From: Acidobacteriota bacterium
Lineage (GTDB): Bacteria > Acidobacteriota > Terriglobia > Acidiferrales > UBA7541
NCBI GenBank assembly: GCA_003225315.1
Contig: QHZD01000028.1
Coordinates: forward strand, 62,001-126,000
Direction of reading: 5' to 3'
DNA: 64,000 bases
Below the pieces are notes generated by a model. That model ran no database searches, was not told where the DNA came from, and worked only from the letters and a program-made list of their open reading frames with translations. Numbering within the stretch: the first letter of the stretch is position 1; every line of letters begins with the position of its first letter. This document shows positions 17,825 to 26,527 of the stretch, piece by piece. A program made the translations under genes and the position numbers.

Positions 17825-17984
17825 TCCTTCTTCGCGGAACGTCGCTAGCTCGCCAGTCCGTTGGGCCTAGTTTTGAGTTTGTGTAGGCGCGGGCCTTGGC
17901 CTGCTTGCTCCTCCTCGGCACAAATCGAGGGCTTGATTGCCGAAAAACGTAGCGCTCTGCTACGATTAAACCTACAACGACCGC

Positions 17985-18074
<90 letters not shown>

Positions 18075-18108
18075 TTTTCCATCGCGACTATTCGAGTTTC
18101 CGAATGAA

Positions 18109-18136
18109 AAAGGCCGGGCACGAGTGCTCGGCCTTT
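18109..18136. terminator. Bidirectional terminator between tRNA-Ser and msrA
   Basis: AAAGGCCGGGCAC and GTGCTCGGCCTTT form a 13-base stem with one mismatch. On the minus strand the hairpin is followed by TTTTTCATT, which fits the end of the msrA transcript; on the plus strand ACTGTTTT follows and would end the tRNA transcript. Confidence 0.8.
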
Positions 18137-18159
18137 ACTGTTTTGGAATTCTGAGTTAA

Positions 18160-18633
18160 TCAGAAATGGCAGGAGGCCACGCCGCGCTTTTGCAGGTACT
18201 TCTGGTGATACTCTTCGGCCCGATAGAATGTGCTTGCCGGAGTAATCTCCGTCGCGATGGGCCGTTTGAATTTGCCGGTGGCTTCGAGCGCCGCCCTCGA
18301 CTTCTTGGCAGCTATTTCCTGTTCCGCCGAATGGAAGAAAATCGCCGTGCGGTATTGCGTGCCGAAGTCTGGTCCTTGGCGGTTTGCCTGCGTGGGATCG
18401 TGAGCCTGCCAAAAAACGTCGAGCAATTGTTCGTAACTCACTTTCGCCGGATCGAACGTCACCTGCACGACTTCCGCATGCCCGGTTTCATCCGTGCAGA
18501 CGTCTTTGTAGGTCGGATTTTGCGTCTCCCCGCCGCTGTACCCCACTGCCGTATCAATCACTCCTGGCACCCGCTGAAACGCCGCTTCGACGCCCCAGAA
18601 GCACCCCGCCCCAAATGTCGCTATTTCTGTCAT
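18160..18633 (-). CDS. msrA: Peptide methionine (S)-sulfoxide reductase
   Basis: A 157-residue MsrA. The catalytic motif GCFWG is at about residues 10-14 with the nucleophilic Cys; the [27 protein letters not shown] and [12 protein letters not shown] segments are family hallmarks. A C-terminal Cys is present (VASCHF), which may serve as a resolving Cys. I chose the ATG at 18633 because GAGGAG is eight bases ahead; the ATG at 18639 has only two bases. It repairs oxidised methionine in the cytoplasm. Confidence 0.95.
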   Translation of the reverse strand: MTEIATFGAGCFWGVEAAFQRVPGVIDTAVGYSGGETQNPTYKDVCTDETGHAEVVQVTFDPAKVSYEQLLDVFWQAHDPTQANRQGPDFGTQYRTAIFFHSAEQEIAAKKSRAALEATGKFKRPIATEITPASTFYRAEEYHQKYLQKRGVASCHF

Positions 18634-18719
18634 GGCCATCGCTCCTCGTTACAGTCTCTTCCCTCATCCTGTTTCGGCAGTTGGATGCGCGAACTCTTGC
18701 CCGCGATTCTCAATCGCCA

Positions 18720-19880
18720 CTAGGGCGACTTTCGCCTCGCTGTCGCTGGCCCTGCGCTGGCCTTCAACTTGTCCTGCGCCAGTGATTTGTAGGGACCGCT
18801 CACCGAAGCCGCCTGCGTGAACGCGTCCTTGGCCTCGGCAGTTCTTTTCAAATTCAGCAACGCATACCCCAAGCGATATTGATTTCGCCCGTAGCTGCCG
18901 TCATCCGCCTTCAACAACGGCGCCGCTGCTTTCAGGTTTTCCACGGCTTGGGCGTTGTCCTTCTTTTCGATGTTCACCTGTCCCAGCGAACTCAGCGCCA
19001 GACCCTTTTGCAGGCTTTTCTGCCGATCCCACTGGTCGTCCGCCACACCTTCCGGCTTTGGGGCCGTGCCCAGCACCGAAATTGCTTTTTTCGCATACGT
19101 TTCGGCTTTGGCAAGCTGGTCGGCCTTATCGCAATAATAGTCGGAGAGCAGCAGCAACATCCCGACGTTGTTCGGATCCTTCGCCAGAAGCCCGTTGGCC
19201 ACTTCCAGCATCTTGGGCGTGTTTTGCGCTTGCAGGTAAGACGTTGCGGCCACTCCGAGCGCCTGATTCGCGTACGGTGAATCCGGAAAGGCCTGCGCGA
19301 ACCGCGTCAGGTATCCCGCGCGCTTCCCTGTGTCCTTCGCCTGAATGGCCCCGTTGTAGACTACCTGCTGAATGTAAATGATGCTGTCCTTGTTATTCTC
19401 CAGCACCTGCGACTTCTGATGCTCCCATTGAGAAGCGTCAGTCCCCGCGGGAGCAGGGGCTTCCTTGTAGCGTTTGAGAATTCCTCCTGTTTTATCTGCA
19501 TACGCGATGATCCGCTCGGAGTCTCCTTTTTCGGAAGCAGCACGGATCATATTCATGGCGTTCTGAAAATTGTCGGGGTCGGCTGCGAAAAGTTTGTCGC
19601 CATATTCAAACGCCTTGTCGTAATTCTTCAGCGCAATGTAGTAGTCCACGTACAGACCATCGGCCAGGATGGGATTGTCTCCCTCGTTGCCGGGTCCCGC
19701 TGCGAACTTGTCGATGAGCGCAAGCTTCTGTGCCGGATCGGTCGCCGCGTTGATCTCCGTCAACGCGTGGTCCACCTCCGACCCCGCCTGGACGGGAACG
19801 TACTTGCCAATCTGTTGTGCAGGAGCGGAGCGGACTCCGAAGAAAACCAGTATGCCGATGAGCCATATTTTTCGTCGCAT
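18720..19880 (-). CDS. Secreted TPR-repeat protein
   Basis: A protein of about 386 residues with a Sec signal peptide (MRRKIWLIGILVFFGVRSAPA, cleavage about residue 21) and then tetratricopeptide-like helices. TPR-type hallmarks (LLLLSDYYCDKADQLAKAETYAKKAI, VENLKAAAPLLKADDGSYGRNQYRLGYALLNLK as repeat pairs) run through the whole mature part; the end is basic (ATARRKSP). It is likely a periplasmic scaffold. ATG at 19880 follows GGAGG. The transcript probably starts at the strong promoter near 20.47 kb, giving a leader of more than 500 bases. Confidence 0.8.
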   Translation of the reverse strand: MRRKIWLIGILVFFGVRSAPAQQIGKYVPVQAGSEVDHALTEINAATDPAQKLALIDKFAAGPGNEGDNPILADGLYVDYYIALKNYDKAFEYGDKLFAADPDNFQNAMNMIRAASEKGDSERIIAYADKTGGILKRYKEAPAPAGTDASQWEHQKSQVLENNKDSIIYIQQVVYNGAIQAKDTGKRAGYLTRFAQAFPDSPYANQALGVAATSYLQAQNTPKMLEVANGLLAKDPNNVGMLLLLSDYYCDKADQLAKAETYAKKAISVLGTAPKPEGVADDQWDRQKSLQKGLALSSLGQVNIEKKDNAQAVENLKAAAPLLKADDGSYGRNQYRLGYALLNLKRTAEAKDAFTQAASVSGPYKSLAQDKLKASAGPATARRKSP

Positions 19881-20465
19881 GGAAACCTCCAAGGGGAGGA
19901 AATTGGGTGCATCTTAGTGCTGCAGTGGGCTCTGCGCAAACAAAATTCATTAGGGCAACCGGACTCTGGGGAGAGCACCCCCCACCCGGGTGGTTTTGGG
20001 CAAAGAGTGCGGAAGCACATGAAAACAAGAGAGTTGAGTTTTTGATGAATGCAAAAGAGTGCGCAAGGGTGTGAAAAGAAAGAACTTGAGTAAGAAGGCG
20101 AGTCCTCATGGCCGATTCGCGCAAGTCTTCCAAGACTTGCGAGGGCACCCCCCACCCCTGGTTTTTTGTAAGTGTTGCATCTAAAGGGCTTAGCTCGACC
20201 GTAAGTTTTGTGTTTGCAGCAACTTGCGGAGAAATCCATAAATGTTGCAGGTAAAGAGGTTAGGGGAGCGAAGTGTTGGCAAGAACAGAGCGGCGAGAAA
20301 TGCGAAGAGTTTGTAGCAGTAGGAAGGACCGTGTGAGGGGCGGGCATGATTTGCAGGCCACCATCCTTTCCAGAGGGTTGGAATCTACGACCCCGACAGG
20401 ATCGAGATCTACAATCACAAGGGTAGGTCGGGCAGGCGGAGGAAATGTTCCGACTTAACACGACT
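19881..20465. other. Long repeat-bearing leader or non-coding region
   Basis: Around 580 bases without a believable gene. It holds two copies of GCACCCCCCACCC (19975-19987 and 20145-20157), a perfect hairpin GCAAGTCTT/AAGACTTGC (20121-20140), and two related 21-base sequences TGTTGCATCTAAAGGGCTTAG (20173-20193) and TGTTGCAGGTAAAGAGGTTAG (20243-20263). Transcription from the promoter at 20466-20493 would read through all of it toward the TPR gene. It may be a leader RNA or an independent small RNA, or just repeat debris. Confidence 0.5.
20121..20140. repeat. Short palindrome in leader
   Basis: GCAAGTCTT and AAGACTTGC are perfect inverted copies separated by CC. It looks like a small REP-type palindrome within the repeat-rich leader. 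Confidence 0.6.
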
Positions 20466-20493
20466 ATTATAGCATATTGGTAACGTATGTCAA
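20466..20493 (-). promoter_or_regulatory. Consensus sigma-70 type promoter
   Basis: On the minus strand the sequence reads TTGACA (20488-20493), a 16-base spacer, then TATAAT (20466-20471). Both hexamers are exact consensus. Transcription would start near 20459 and run left through the repeat-bearing leader to the TPR gene. Confidence 0.75.
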
Positions 20494-20496
20494 GGA

Positions 20497-21865
20497 TTAC
20501 TTTAAGTCGTTTAGATGCTGTGGGATAGCCCAGTGTCTGTTGGAAACGAATCCCGCAGTCTTTGAAAAATCCAATCCCAAAGAGATTCGCCACGCGACGC
20601 CCTCGCGTGGCGAATCAGGGGTACTCCAGCCGCTGGAAAAATCCGAAGACCCGCGTGCATTCAAGGTTGATCGCTTGTGCGGAGCGCAATTCCTTGTCCG
20701 CGCATGCGCCGCCGAGGTCTCCGTTTGGGCAGTCTTTCGCAATCCAACAAAAAAAACGTCGAAGGCAAGCGTGCGGTAGGCTGCCCCATCTTTAGCATGC
20801 CCGTACACGACCGAGCGGTAGCGGAAATAGTTTCCGTATCGGTCCTGGCGGGCTTCCTCGTGGTAGTCGAGTGAGATAGCGTCTATCCCCAGGCTGTAAA
20901 GGGAGTGCAGCTCTTGGGTCTGTGAAATGCCGTCATGATTGCTGTCTATCCAAATCAAGAGCTGCGGCAATATGCGGTCCCTCGAATCAATAATTCCATC
21001 GCGATTCCCGCCGCTTTCTGGACGGTCAAAAGCCGCGAGGGCATCCCAGCCATTTGACGCGACGTTCCCGTCAGGAAGCGGGGTGCTGTTGCCGAAAAGC
21101 TCGCGCCCATTGTCGATCATTCCGTTCTCATTTCTGTCCAGCGCCAGGAAACCGTCGTCGGAATTTAGCACTGTCCATGCGGTCAGCCCGGCACGCCCAT
21201 CATTGTCCAGATCGAATCGGACGCCGCCTTCCAAATCGGTCAACTCATACCCGTCCCGGCCAAGATCGAAGATGATGGGGCTGTGAGGATTGATTCCCGT
21301 ACATTGGCAATTCTCGTCGCAACCCAAGCATGCTTCAACGCTCATACATTCCGAATCTATGCCGCATGAACCACCGGACGGAGGTGGTGGGGGTGGGTAC
21401 TGGGGATCGCTGCTGGTGATACTGTCATTGTCGCACGTTGTGACAAAAGTCGGCATATTGTCAAAGGAGCCATTACAAACTTGGTTCATGGTCGAGCCAT
21501 TTTGCACCAAGCCGCAATTTGGCGAGACCTGAGCCAGCACAGCCCGCCGTATTACAGAGGACAATCAAGATTTGCGTGGGCCCAGAGTTGTTGCCAAAGT
21601 TGAAGAAGGAGACGGTCGAATTGTTCGCACCATTGGCGTTCGTCCAGTTATCGAATGCCTCTTGAATTTGGGTCGTCTGATCGCCGCTTGCGCCAGAAGG
21701 CATTCGGAAGCTTACTGTGGCACCTTGCGCCCATCCTCCGTGTGTGGCACTCAGTGGCGGGTCCACACAACCGCTCTGGGCGAAAACGTCAGAATGCCTC
21801 AAGAGCACGTAGATGACGGGAAACAAGACCGCTACTATGAGAGTAACCGCCCGTATGCGCCTCAT
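20497..21865 (-). pseudogene. Secreted calcium-binding repeat protein split by a frameshift
   Basis: Two minus-strand frames read as one protein. The first (to about 21530) has a signal-anchor and a segment QTTQIQEAFDNWTNANG that recalls the start of a matrixin-type protease domain. The second continues naturally with LAQVSPNCGLVQNGS, a Cys-rich stretch, and a long Ca-binding part: DLGRDGYELTD, DLDNDGRAG, DRNENGMIDNGRELFG and DSNHDGISQ, which are EF-hand/dockerin-like loops. The frame changes near 21525-21545. The end of the second frame (after AFDVFFVGL) is low-quality, as if it reads past a natural end. Either a sequencing or assembly slip, or a decayed gene. Confidence 0.65.
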
Positions 21866-21913
21866 CTTATTCCCCTCCTCCTGAGCGCAATGGAGAGCCT
21901 CTGAACAAGTCGG

Positions 21914-22600
21914 CTATCGACACGACGAGGCAGCGGCTGCTCGCGCATCGGCGAGGGCTGACGCTCCATCTAAGTCCAACGCATCCTGGTTGTGCGCCTG
22001 CTGCTGTCCGTGCCAGAGCCCCAGGGGCGTCAAGTTAAGAACCATGCCGTCTTTAAGCTCGAAGCTTCTGTTCCAGAGCGCCTGGTAGTCTTGCGTCGTT
22101 GGAAGAAACTTCAAAAACAGAAGGTATTGCCCGCCGGTGGAAAAATCTCGAAAGTGCCTGAGCGCCACTTTGACTTGCTTGCCATTCAGCACTAGAGCGC
22201 CGCCTGGGCGCGTCACCGTTATGGTTTGAAGGGCGTGCAATTCAGAAAGGGAATTGTTCTTGAGAATCTCCGTGGCAGAGACTTCGGCATCTGTGAAAAT
22301 GAACGATTCGTCTGGGGAAAGTACCGCGGTTTGGCTAGCTACCTTGCCGACAATGACCGCGTCTGACTGACAGGCCATCTTCGTAAGAGCGGTTAATCGA
22401 GTCGGAAGAGCGCTCTCAAGTGGCACATCCTCATCGATGCTATAGCCGCCCTTGGTTTCCGTTACCTTGAACCCCGACTTTCCATAATGCTGAAAAAGCT
22501 TGCTGTGCTCCAACTGCCTCTGCGTCTGCGCCACTTGTGCCAGCGGTACCGAGGGAAGGAGGAGAAGTCCTAGTAGTCCAAATGCTATGGTGGCTTTCAT
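21914..22600 (-). CDS. Secreted protein of unknown function
   Basis: A 228-residue protein with a signal peptide (MKATIAFGLLGLLLLPSVPLAQ) and a mature part rich in beta segments, including DAVIVGKVASQTAVLS and ILKNNSLSELHALQTITVTRPGG. The paired pattern resembles the secreted immunoglobulin- or carboxypeptidase-like domains common in Acidobacteria, but I do not recognise a family. The C-terminus has a DALDLDGASALADARAAAASSC tail with a final Cys. It precedes the frameshifted calcium-binding gene on the same strand. Confidence 0.65.
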   Translation of the reverse strand: MKATIAFGLLGLLLLPSVPLAQVAQTQRQLEHSKLFQHYGKSGFKVTETKGGYSIDEDVPLESALPTRLTALTKMACQSDAVIVGKVASQTAVLSPDESFIFTDAEVSATEILKNNSLSELHALQTITVTRPGGALVLNGKQVKVALRHFRDFSTGGQYLLFLKFLPTTQDYQALWNRSFELKDGMVLNLTPLGLWHGQQQAHNQDALDLDGASALADARAAAASSCR

Positions 22601-22907
22601 GGGCCATTACCTCACAAGGACGAAACAGGTCTGGTTGGGCTTTGACATATCGCCAAAAAATATACTCGCAATGTTCTGTCAAGTGTGCGAGTGGCATAGC
22701 TGCTCGCCCTTTACCGCGGCGCAGAATAAATTTTTGCTTGGAGTTTTGTCAATCCGATAATGACCTCAAAAAAAGTACTACCTGAAATTAGTACTAAATC
22801 TTTTTGGCAATGCTGGACATGTTTCTGATCAACTTTGGAACGACGGCGGGACATTTGACGGCGCTCCTGATTCGCGAGACGATTGAAGTTTTGATTGAGG
22901 TGCCGGA
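22601..22907. other. Intergenic region, promoter side of the secreted protein
   Basis: About 300 AT-richer bases between the minus-strand secreted protein and the plus-strand SDR remnant. It must hold promoters for the divergent units. I could not make out a well-formed promoter; a TTGACA at about 22645 has only 13 bases before TATACT, which is too short. Confidence 0.4.
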
Positions 22908-23363
22908 ATGGATCTGAGGCTCGTGGGACGCGTGGCCATCGTCGGGGCCTGCCAGCAAGGGACTGAGACGTGCCGTCGCGGAGGAGCTTGCCCGCGAAGG
23001 CGCCCGTGTCTGTATCTGCGCGCGTACAGCGAGCACGCTTGCGAAAACCGCAGCGCACATTCAGAAAACGACAGGCGGCGAAGTCCTCTACCAAGCACTG
23101 GATGTGATTGATTTTGCGACAGTTGCGCTGTTTGTGGCGGCAGTTAATGCTCGCTTTAGCCGCGTGTACGTCTATGTTACCAATTCAGGTGGTCCTTCGT
23201 CTAACATGTCTAGGAACACCTGCCGGAAGCGTGGCGCGCTGGCATCGACCAACTTCTGATGAGCGCCGTTTATTTGGCCAGGGAAACTCCTTCGCAAATG
23301 CCAAAGAGAAAGTGGAGACGTCTTATTACGATTACTTCTTCGGCGGTCTGCTCCAGCCCTCAA
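22908..23363 (+). pseudogene. Broken short-chain dehydrogenase/reductase gene
   Basis: The remnant is an SDR that changes frame at least twice. It opens with MDLRLVGRVAIVGA, the NAD(P)-binding strand and Gly loop. Around 22957 the frame shifts and continues GLRRAVAEELAREGARVCICAR, then VLYQALDVIDFATVALFVAAV and VYVTNSGGPSSNM. Near 23210 it shifts again to WRAGIDQLLMSAVYLARE and RLITITSSAVCSSPQ followed by stop. The catalytic Tyr-Lys region and the rest of the C-terminus (about 120 residues) are absent. This is a true decayed gene, not a single base error. Confidence 0.85.
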
Positions 23364-23770
23364 TGACCGCTGAGACCCGTCATCTTGAGCTCAGTCTGCT
23401 GCCTGAACGCTTCGCCATTTCCCGGCTCGCGGCGGATTCGCCGATCCCCGATTGGGCGACGCAAGGTCCGTTCTTCTCCATTACGCGCACTGGTGATGAA
23501 CTTTCTGTCGTCACCGAACTTTCTCGCGTTCCCGTCGGCGTTCAGTCCCAGCCCGGCTGGCGCGTCTTGAAAGTTCATGGGCCTTTCGTTTTGTCCGAAG
23601 TCGGCGTGCTGGCCGCGCTCGCCAAGCCGCTAGCTGATGCAAAAATCAGTTTGTTTGCCGTCTCGACGTTTGATACAGATTACCTGCTCGTCGCTTCCGA
23701 AACTCTGTCGGCCGCTGTCGCTGCCCTGGAGCGTGCAGGACACACCATTTACAGGAGCAAAGCTGAATGA
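23363..23770 (+). CDS. ACT-domain-type ligand-binding protein
   Basis: A 135-residue protein made of two small ACT-like folds (MTAETRHLELSLLPERFAI..., then GPFVLSEVGVLAALAKPLADAKISLFAVSTFDTDYLLV). It resembles the amino-acid-sensing COG3603/CASTOR-type proteins, which bind a free amino acid. I start at the ATG 23363, since the upstream frame is the SDR remnant. Its stop overlaps the next gene's ATG as ATGA, so it is coupled to the M1 aminopeptidase, a sensible partner for an amino-acid sensor. Function by context only. Confidence 0.7.
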   Translation: MTAETRHLELSLLPERFAISRLAADSPIPDWATQGPFFSITRTGDELSVVTELSRVPVGVQSQPGWRVLKVHGPFVLSEVGVLAALAKPLADAKISLFAVSTFDTDYLLVASETLSAAVAALERAGHTIYRSKAE

Positions 23771-26406
23771 TCAGGGAGTCCCTTCACGTCACCAATCTAC
23801 TTCGCAGAGATTCCGCTTTTCTTGCACTCGCCGTACTCTTGACATGTTTCCTTGCTGCGCCAAAACTTTTAGCCGATGAGCCGTACGCGCGCAGCCGCGA
23901 CTATGATTTACAGCATTCCAAGATTTCCCTGCGCTTCGACCTCGAGCAGAAAAAAGTTCTCGGCGAGGTTACGCACTCACTCTCGATTCTTCGCGACGGC
24001 ACAGCGAAAATCGTTTTCGACTCGGCCGGGCTCACCATTCAGAAAGTGACGGTTAACAAAGCCGCCGCAAAATTTGAAACCACCGCGGAGAAATTGATCA
24101 TTCCGCTGGCCTCCGAGGCCAAGGCTGGAGACAAATTCGACGTCACCATTCGGTATGAAGGCAAGCCGACAAAGGGAATGTACTTCATCCTGCCGGACAA
24201 GGATTATCCAGACCGTCCCAGCCAGATTTGGACGCAAGGCGAATCGGAAGACACGCATTACTATTTGCCGACCTACGATTATCCAAACGACCGGCTGACA
24301 ACGGAAACGATCTTGACGGTGCCAGCAGCGTGGATCACCGTTTCAAACGGCAAGCTCGTTAGCGTCAGCGACGCCGGCAAAGGCTTGAAGGTCTGGTATT
24401 GGAAAGAGTCCGTTCCCAGCTCCACCTACCTGATCACGGTTGTCGCCGGCGAATTCGACGAGGTGAAGGATACATGGCACGGTATCCCTGTCACCTATTA
24501 CGCGCCAAAGGGCCGCGGCGATCGTCTCCCGATCAACTACGGTCGCACTCCGGCCATGATGGAGCTGTTCAGCAAGAAAATTGGCGTCGACTATCCATGG
24601 GAAAAATATGCGCAGGTCATGGTCGATGATTTCGTCGCGGGCGGCATGGAAAATTCCAGCGCCACGACCAATACCAGCTCTTCCCTCGTTCATCCCAAGC
24701 TCGCTCCCGAATATTTCACCGGCGAGGACGACTTGATCTCTCACGAGCTCGGCCACCAGTGGTTCGGCGATCTCGTCACCTGCAAAGATTGGGGCGACGT
24801 CTGGCTGAATGAGGGCTTCGCCACTTTCCTGGAGGCCGTTTGGACCGAGGCGCATTTCGGCAAGGACCAAGCCGATTACGAGCGCTGGAACAGCGCCCGC
24901 GAGTGGTTCGCAAGCAGCAACCTCTGGAACAAGCCGATCGTTCGCCACGATTTCGACGATTCCAATGAATTCGACGGCAACGCTTACGGCAAGGGCGGGT
25001 GGGTTCTTTACATGCTTCGCCACCAACTCGGCGAAGACGCGTTTTACCGCGGCCTGAAGCACTATCTCGAGGTAAATCGTGGCAAGAATGTTGTCACCGC
25101 TGATCTTGCCAAAGCCGTCGAAGAAGCCACGCACACGAACGTGGACCAGTTCTTCAGCCAATGGCTCTACGGCGCGGGAGCGCCGAAATTCGACTTGAGT
25201 TACGCCTACGACGCCGAAAAACACCAGGTGACCCTTACCGTCAAGCAAACGCAAACGGTCGAAGGCCGCGTGGGTCTCTTCCGCGTCCCTATCGAAGTGG
25301 AAATCACCACCGCGTCAGGACCCAAGCTCTACAACGTTACCGTTTCGAAAGAGAAGCAGACTCTTACACTGCCCGCGGAGTCTGCTCCGTTGATGGTCCT
25401 CTTCGATAAAGGTGGGCATATCCTCAAGTCCGCTGAATTCCACAAAGAAAAGAAAGAATGGCTTTATCAATTGAAGAATGCCGCGGATCTCTCCGATCGC
25501 GCCGACGCGGTTGTGGCGCTGGGCAAAGTCAAGAGCGACGAAGAAGTTGTCGCTGCGCTCGGCGACGCGCTTCGCAATGACAAGGCGTGGGGAGTTCGCG
25601 CCACTGCTGCCGACACGCTCGGCCAGTTGGGCAGCGCCTCGGCGTCCAAGCTGCTCGTCGCCGCGCTGGATTCAAACGATAAGCCCTGGTTACGCAATCG
25701 CGTCGTTAGCGCGCTGGGCAATTTCAAGGACGATGCGGCGATTGTCGCGAAGCTCAATTCGGTCGCCAAACAGGACGATTCGTATCGCGCCCGCGCCGCT
25801 GCGTTGCAAGCGCTGGGCCAGCTTAAGACATCAACGGCCTTCGCCACGCTCGAGGCCGCCGTCAATGCCGATTCGCCGGACGGCTTCCTCCGCAACGCCG
25901 CTCTTCGCGCGCTCGGTTCGCTGGGCGACGAAAAGGCCGTGCCGCTTCTGTTGCAATGGTCTACGCCAGGCAAACCCATCGATTCGCGCAGGGCAGCCAT
26001 CAGCAACCTCGCGCGGCTTCAGAAAGACAACCAGGACATCACCAAACAGATTGCCGCCTATCTCTCTGAGCCGCACTTCCCCATTCGCATGGCCGCTATC
26101 TACGCGCTTGGTACGCGGGGCGACGCCACCGCCATCCCCGCGCTTGAAGCCCTGCTGAAGAGCGACGACCTGAGCATCGAAATGGCGCCCATGATCAAAG
26201 GACAGATCGCGCGGCTGAAGAAACCTGCGGATGGAAAAACACGCGCCAATCCCGGCTCGGGGGATGGCGACGAGGAATCCGCCGAAAATGCCGGCAATGA
26301 GAAGATCACTACCGAACAACGGCTCGAAAAGCTCGAACGCCTGCTTCAGGAAATGAGCGAGCGCCTCAAGTCCATGGAGAAGCGCCTCCCGCCCGCTAAG
26401 CCATAA
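23767..26406 (+). CDS. M1 family aminopeptidase with C-terminal HEAT repeats
   Basis: An 879-residue exported enzyme. A signal peptide lies around residues 18-38. The gluzincin domain has the exopeptidase motif GGMENSSA near residue 292, the zinc site HELGH at about 326-330, and the third ligand Glu in NEGFATFLE near 349, so it should hydrolyse N-terminal residues of peptides. From about residue 570 to 810 it carries at least six HEAT/armadillo-like repeats (for example AVVALGKVKSDEEVVAALGDALRN), then an acidic linker and a C-terminal coiled coil (EQRLEKLERLLQEMSERLKSMEKRL). M1 enzymes normally end after the gluzincin and C-terminal helical domain, so this fusion is unusual. It starts with ATGA overlap with the ACT-protein gene. 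Confidence 0.92.
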   Translation: MIRESLHVTNLLRRDSAFLALAVLLTCFLAAPKLLADEPYARSRDYDLQHSKISLRFDLEQKKVLGEVTHSLSILRDGTAKIVFDSAGLTIQKVTVNKAAAKFETTAEKLIIPLASEAKAGDKFDVTIRYEGKPTKGMYFILPDKDYPDRPSQIWTQGESEDTHYYLPTYDYPNDRLTTETILTVPAAWITVSNGKLVSVSDAGKGLKVWYWKESVPSSTYLITVVAGEFDEVKDTWHGIPVTYYAPKGRGDRLPINYGRTPAMMELFSKKIGVDYPWEKYAQVMVDDFVAGGMENSSATTNTSSSLVHPKLAPEYFTGEDDLISHELGHQWFGDLVTCKDWGDVWLNEGFATFLEAVWTEAHFGKDQADYERWNSAREWFASSNLWNKPIVRHDFDDSNEFDGNAYGKGGWVLYMLRHQLGEDAFYRGLKHYLEVNRGKNVVTADLAKAVEEATHTNVDQFFSQWLYGAGAPKFDLSYAYDAEKHQVTLTVKQTQTVEGRVGLFRVPIEVEITTASGPKLYNVTVSKEKQTLTLPAESAPLMVLFDKGGHILKSAEFHKEKKEWLYQLKNAADLSDRADAVVALGKVKSDEEVVAALGDALRNDKAWGVRATAADTLGQLGSASASKLLVAALDSNDKPWLRNRVVSALGNFKDDAAIVAKLNSVAKQDDSYRARAAALQALGQLKTSTAFATLEAAVNADSPDGFLRNAALRALGSLGDEKAVPLLLQWSTPGKPIDSRRAAISNLARLQKDNQDITKQIAAYLSEPHFPIRMAAIYALGTRGDATAIPALEALLKSDDLSIEMAPMIKGQIARLKKPADGKTRANPGSGDGDEESAENAGNEKITTEQRLEKLERLLQEMSERLKSMEKRLPPAKP

Positions 26407-26527
26407 CAAGCTGAGTTGCCGCGCCCGTATCTTGCGTATGGACAGGATGCGGTCCGCCCCCTCTTCTCTGTGAACTCTGTGTTCTCAGGGCCCTCTGTGT
26501 TAAATTCTTTCTTTTGAATTATCTTTT
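26407..26527. repeat. Short region with repeated CTCTGTG words
   Basis: The plus strand reads TCTCTGTGAACTCTGTGTTCTC and then CCCTCTGTGTTAAATTC, a phrase repeated with slight changes. Such CTCTGTG runs recur between genes in many soil bacteria. No gene is seen here. Confidence 0.45.

Noticed and set aside
19760-20593. 277-codon minus-strand reading frame over the leader of the TPR gene
   Set aside because: It runs through repeats and the consensus promoter, overlaps the ends of two genes, has odd composition and no ribosome site. A non-coding reading is more likely.
22639-22670. Promoter TTGACA...TATACT ahead of the SDR remnant
   Set aside because: The spacer is only 13 bases, too short for a sigma-70 promoter.
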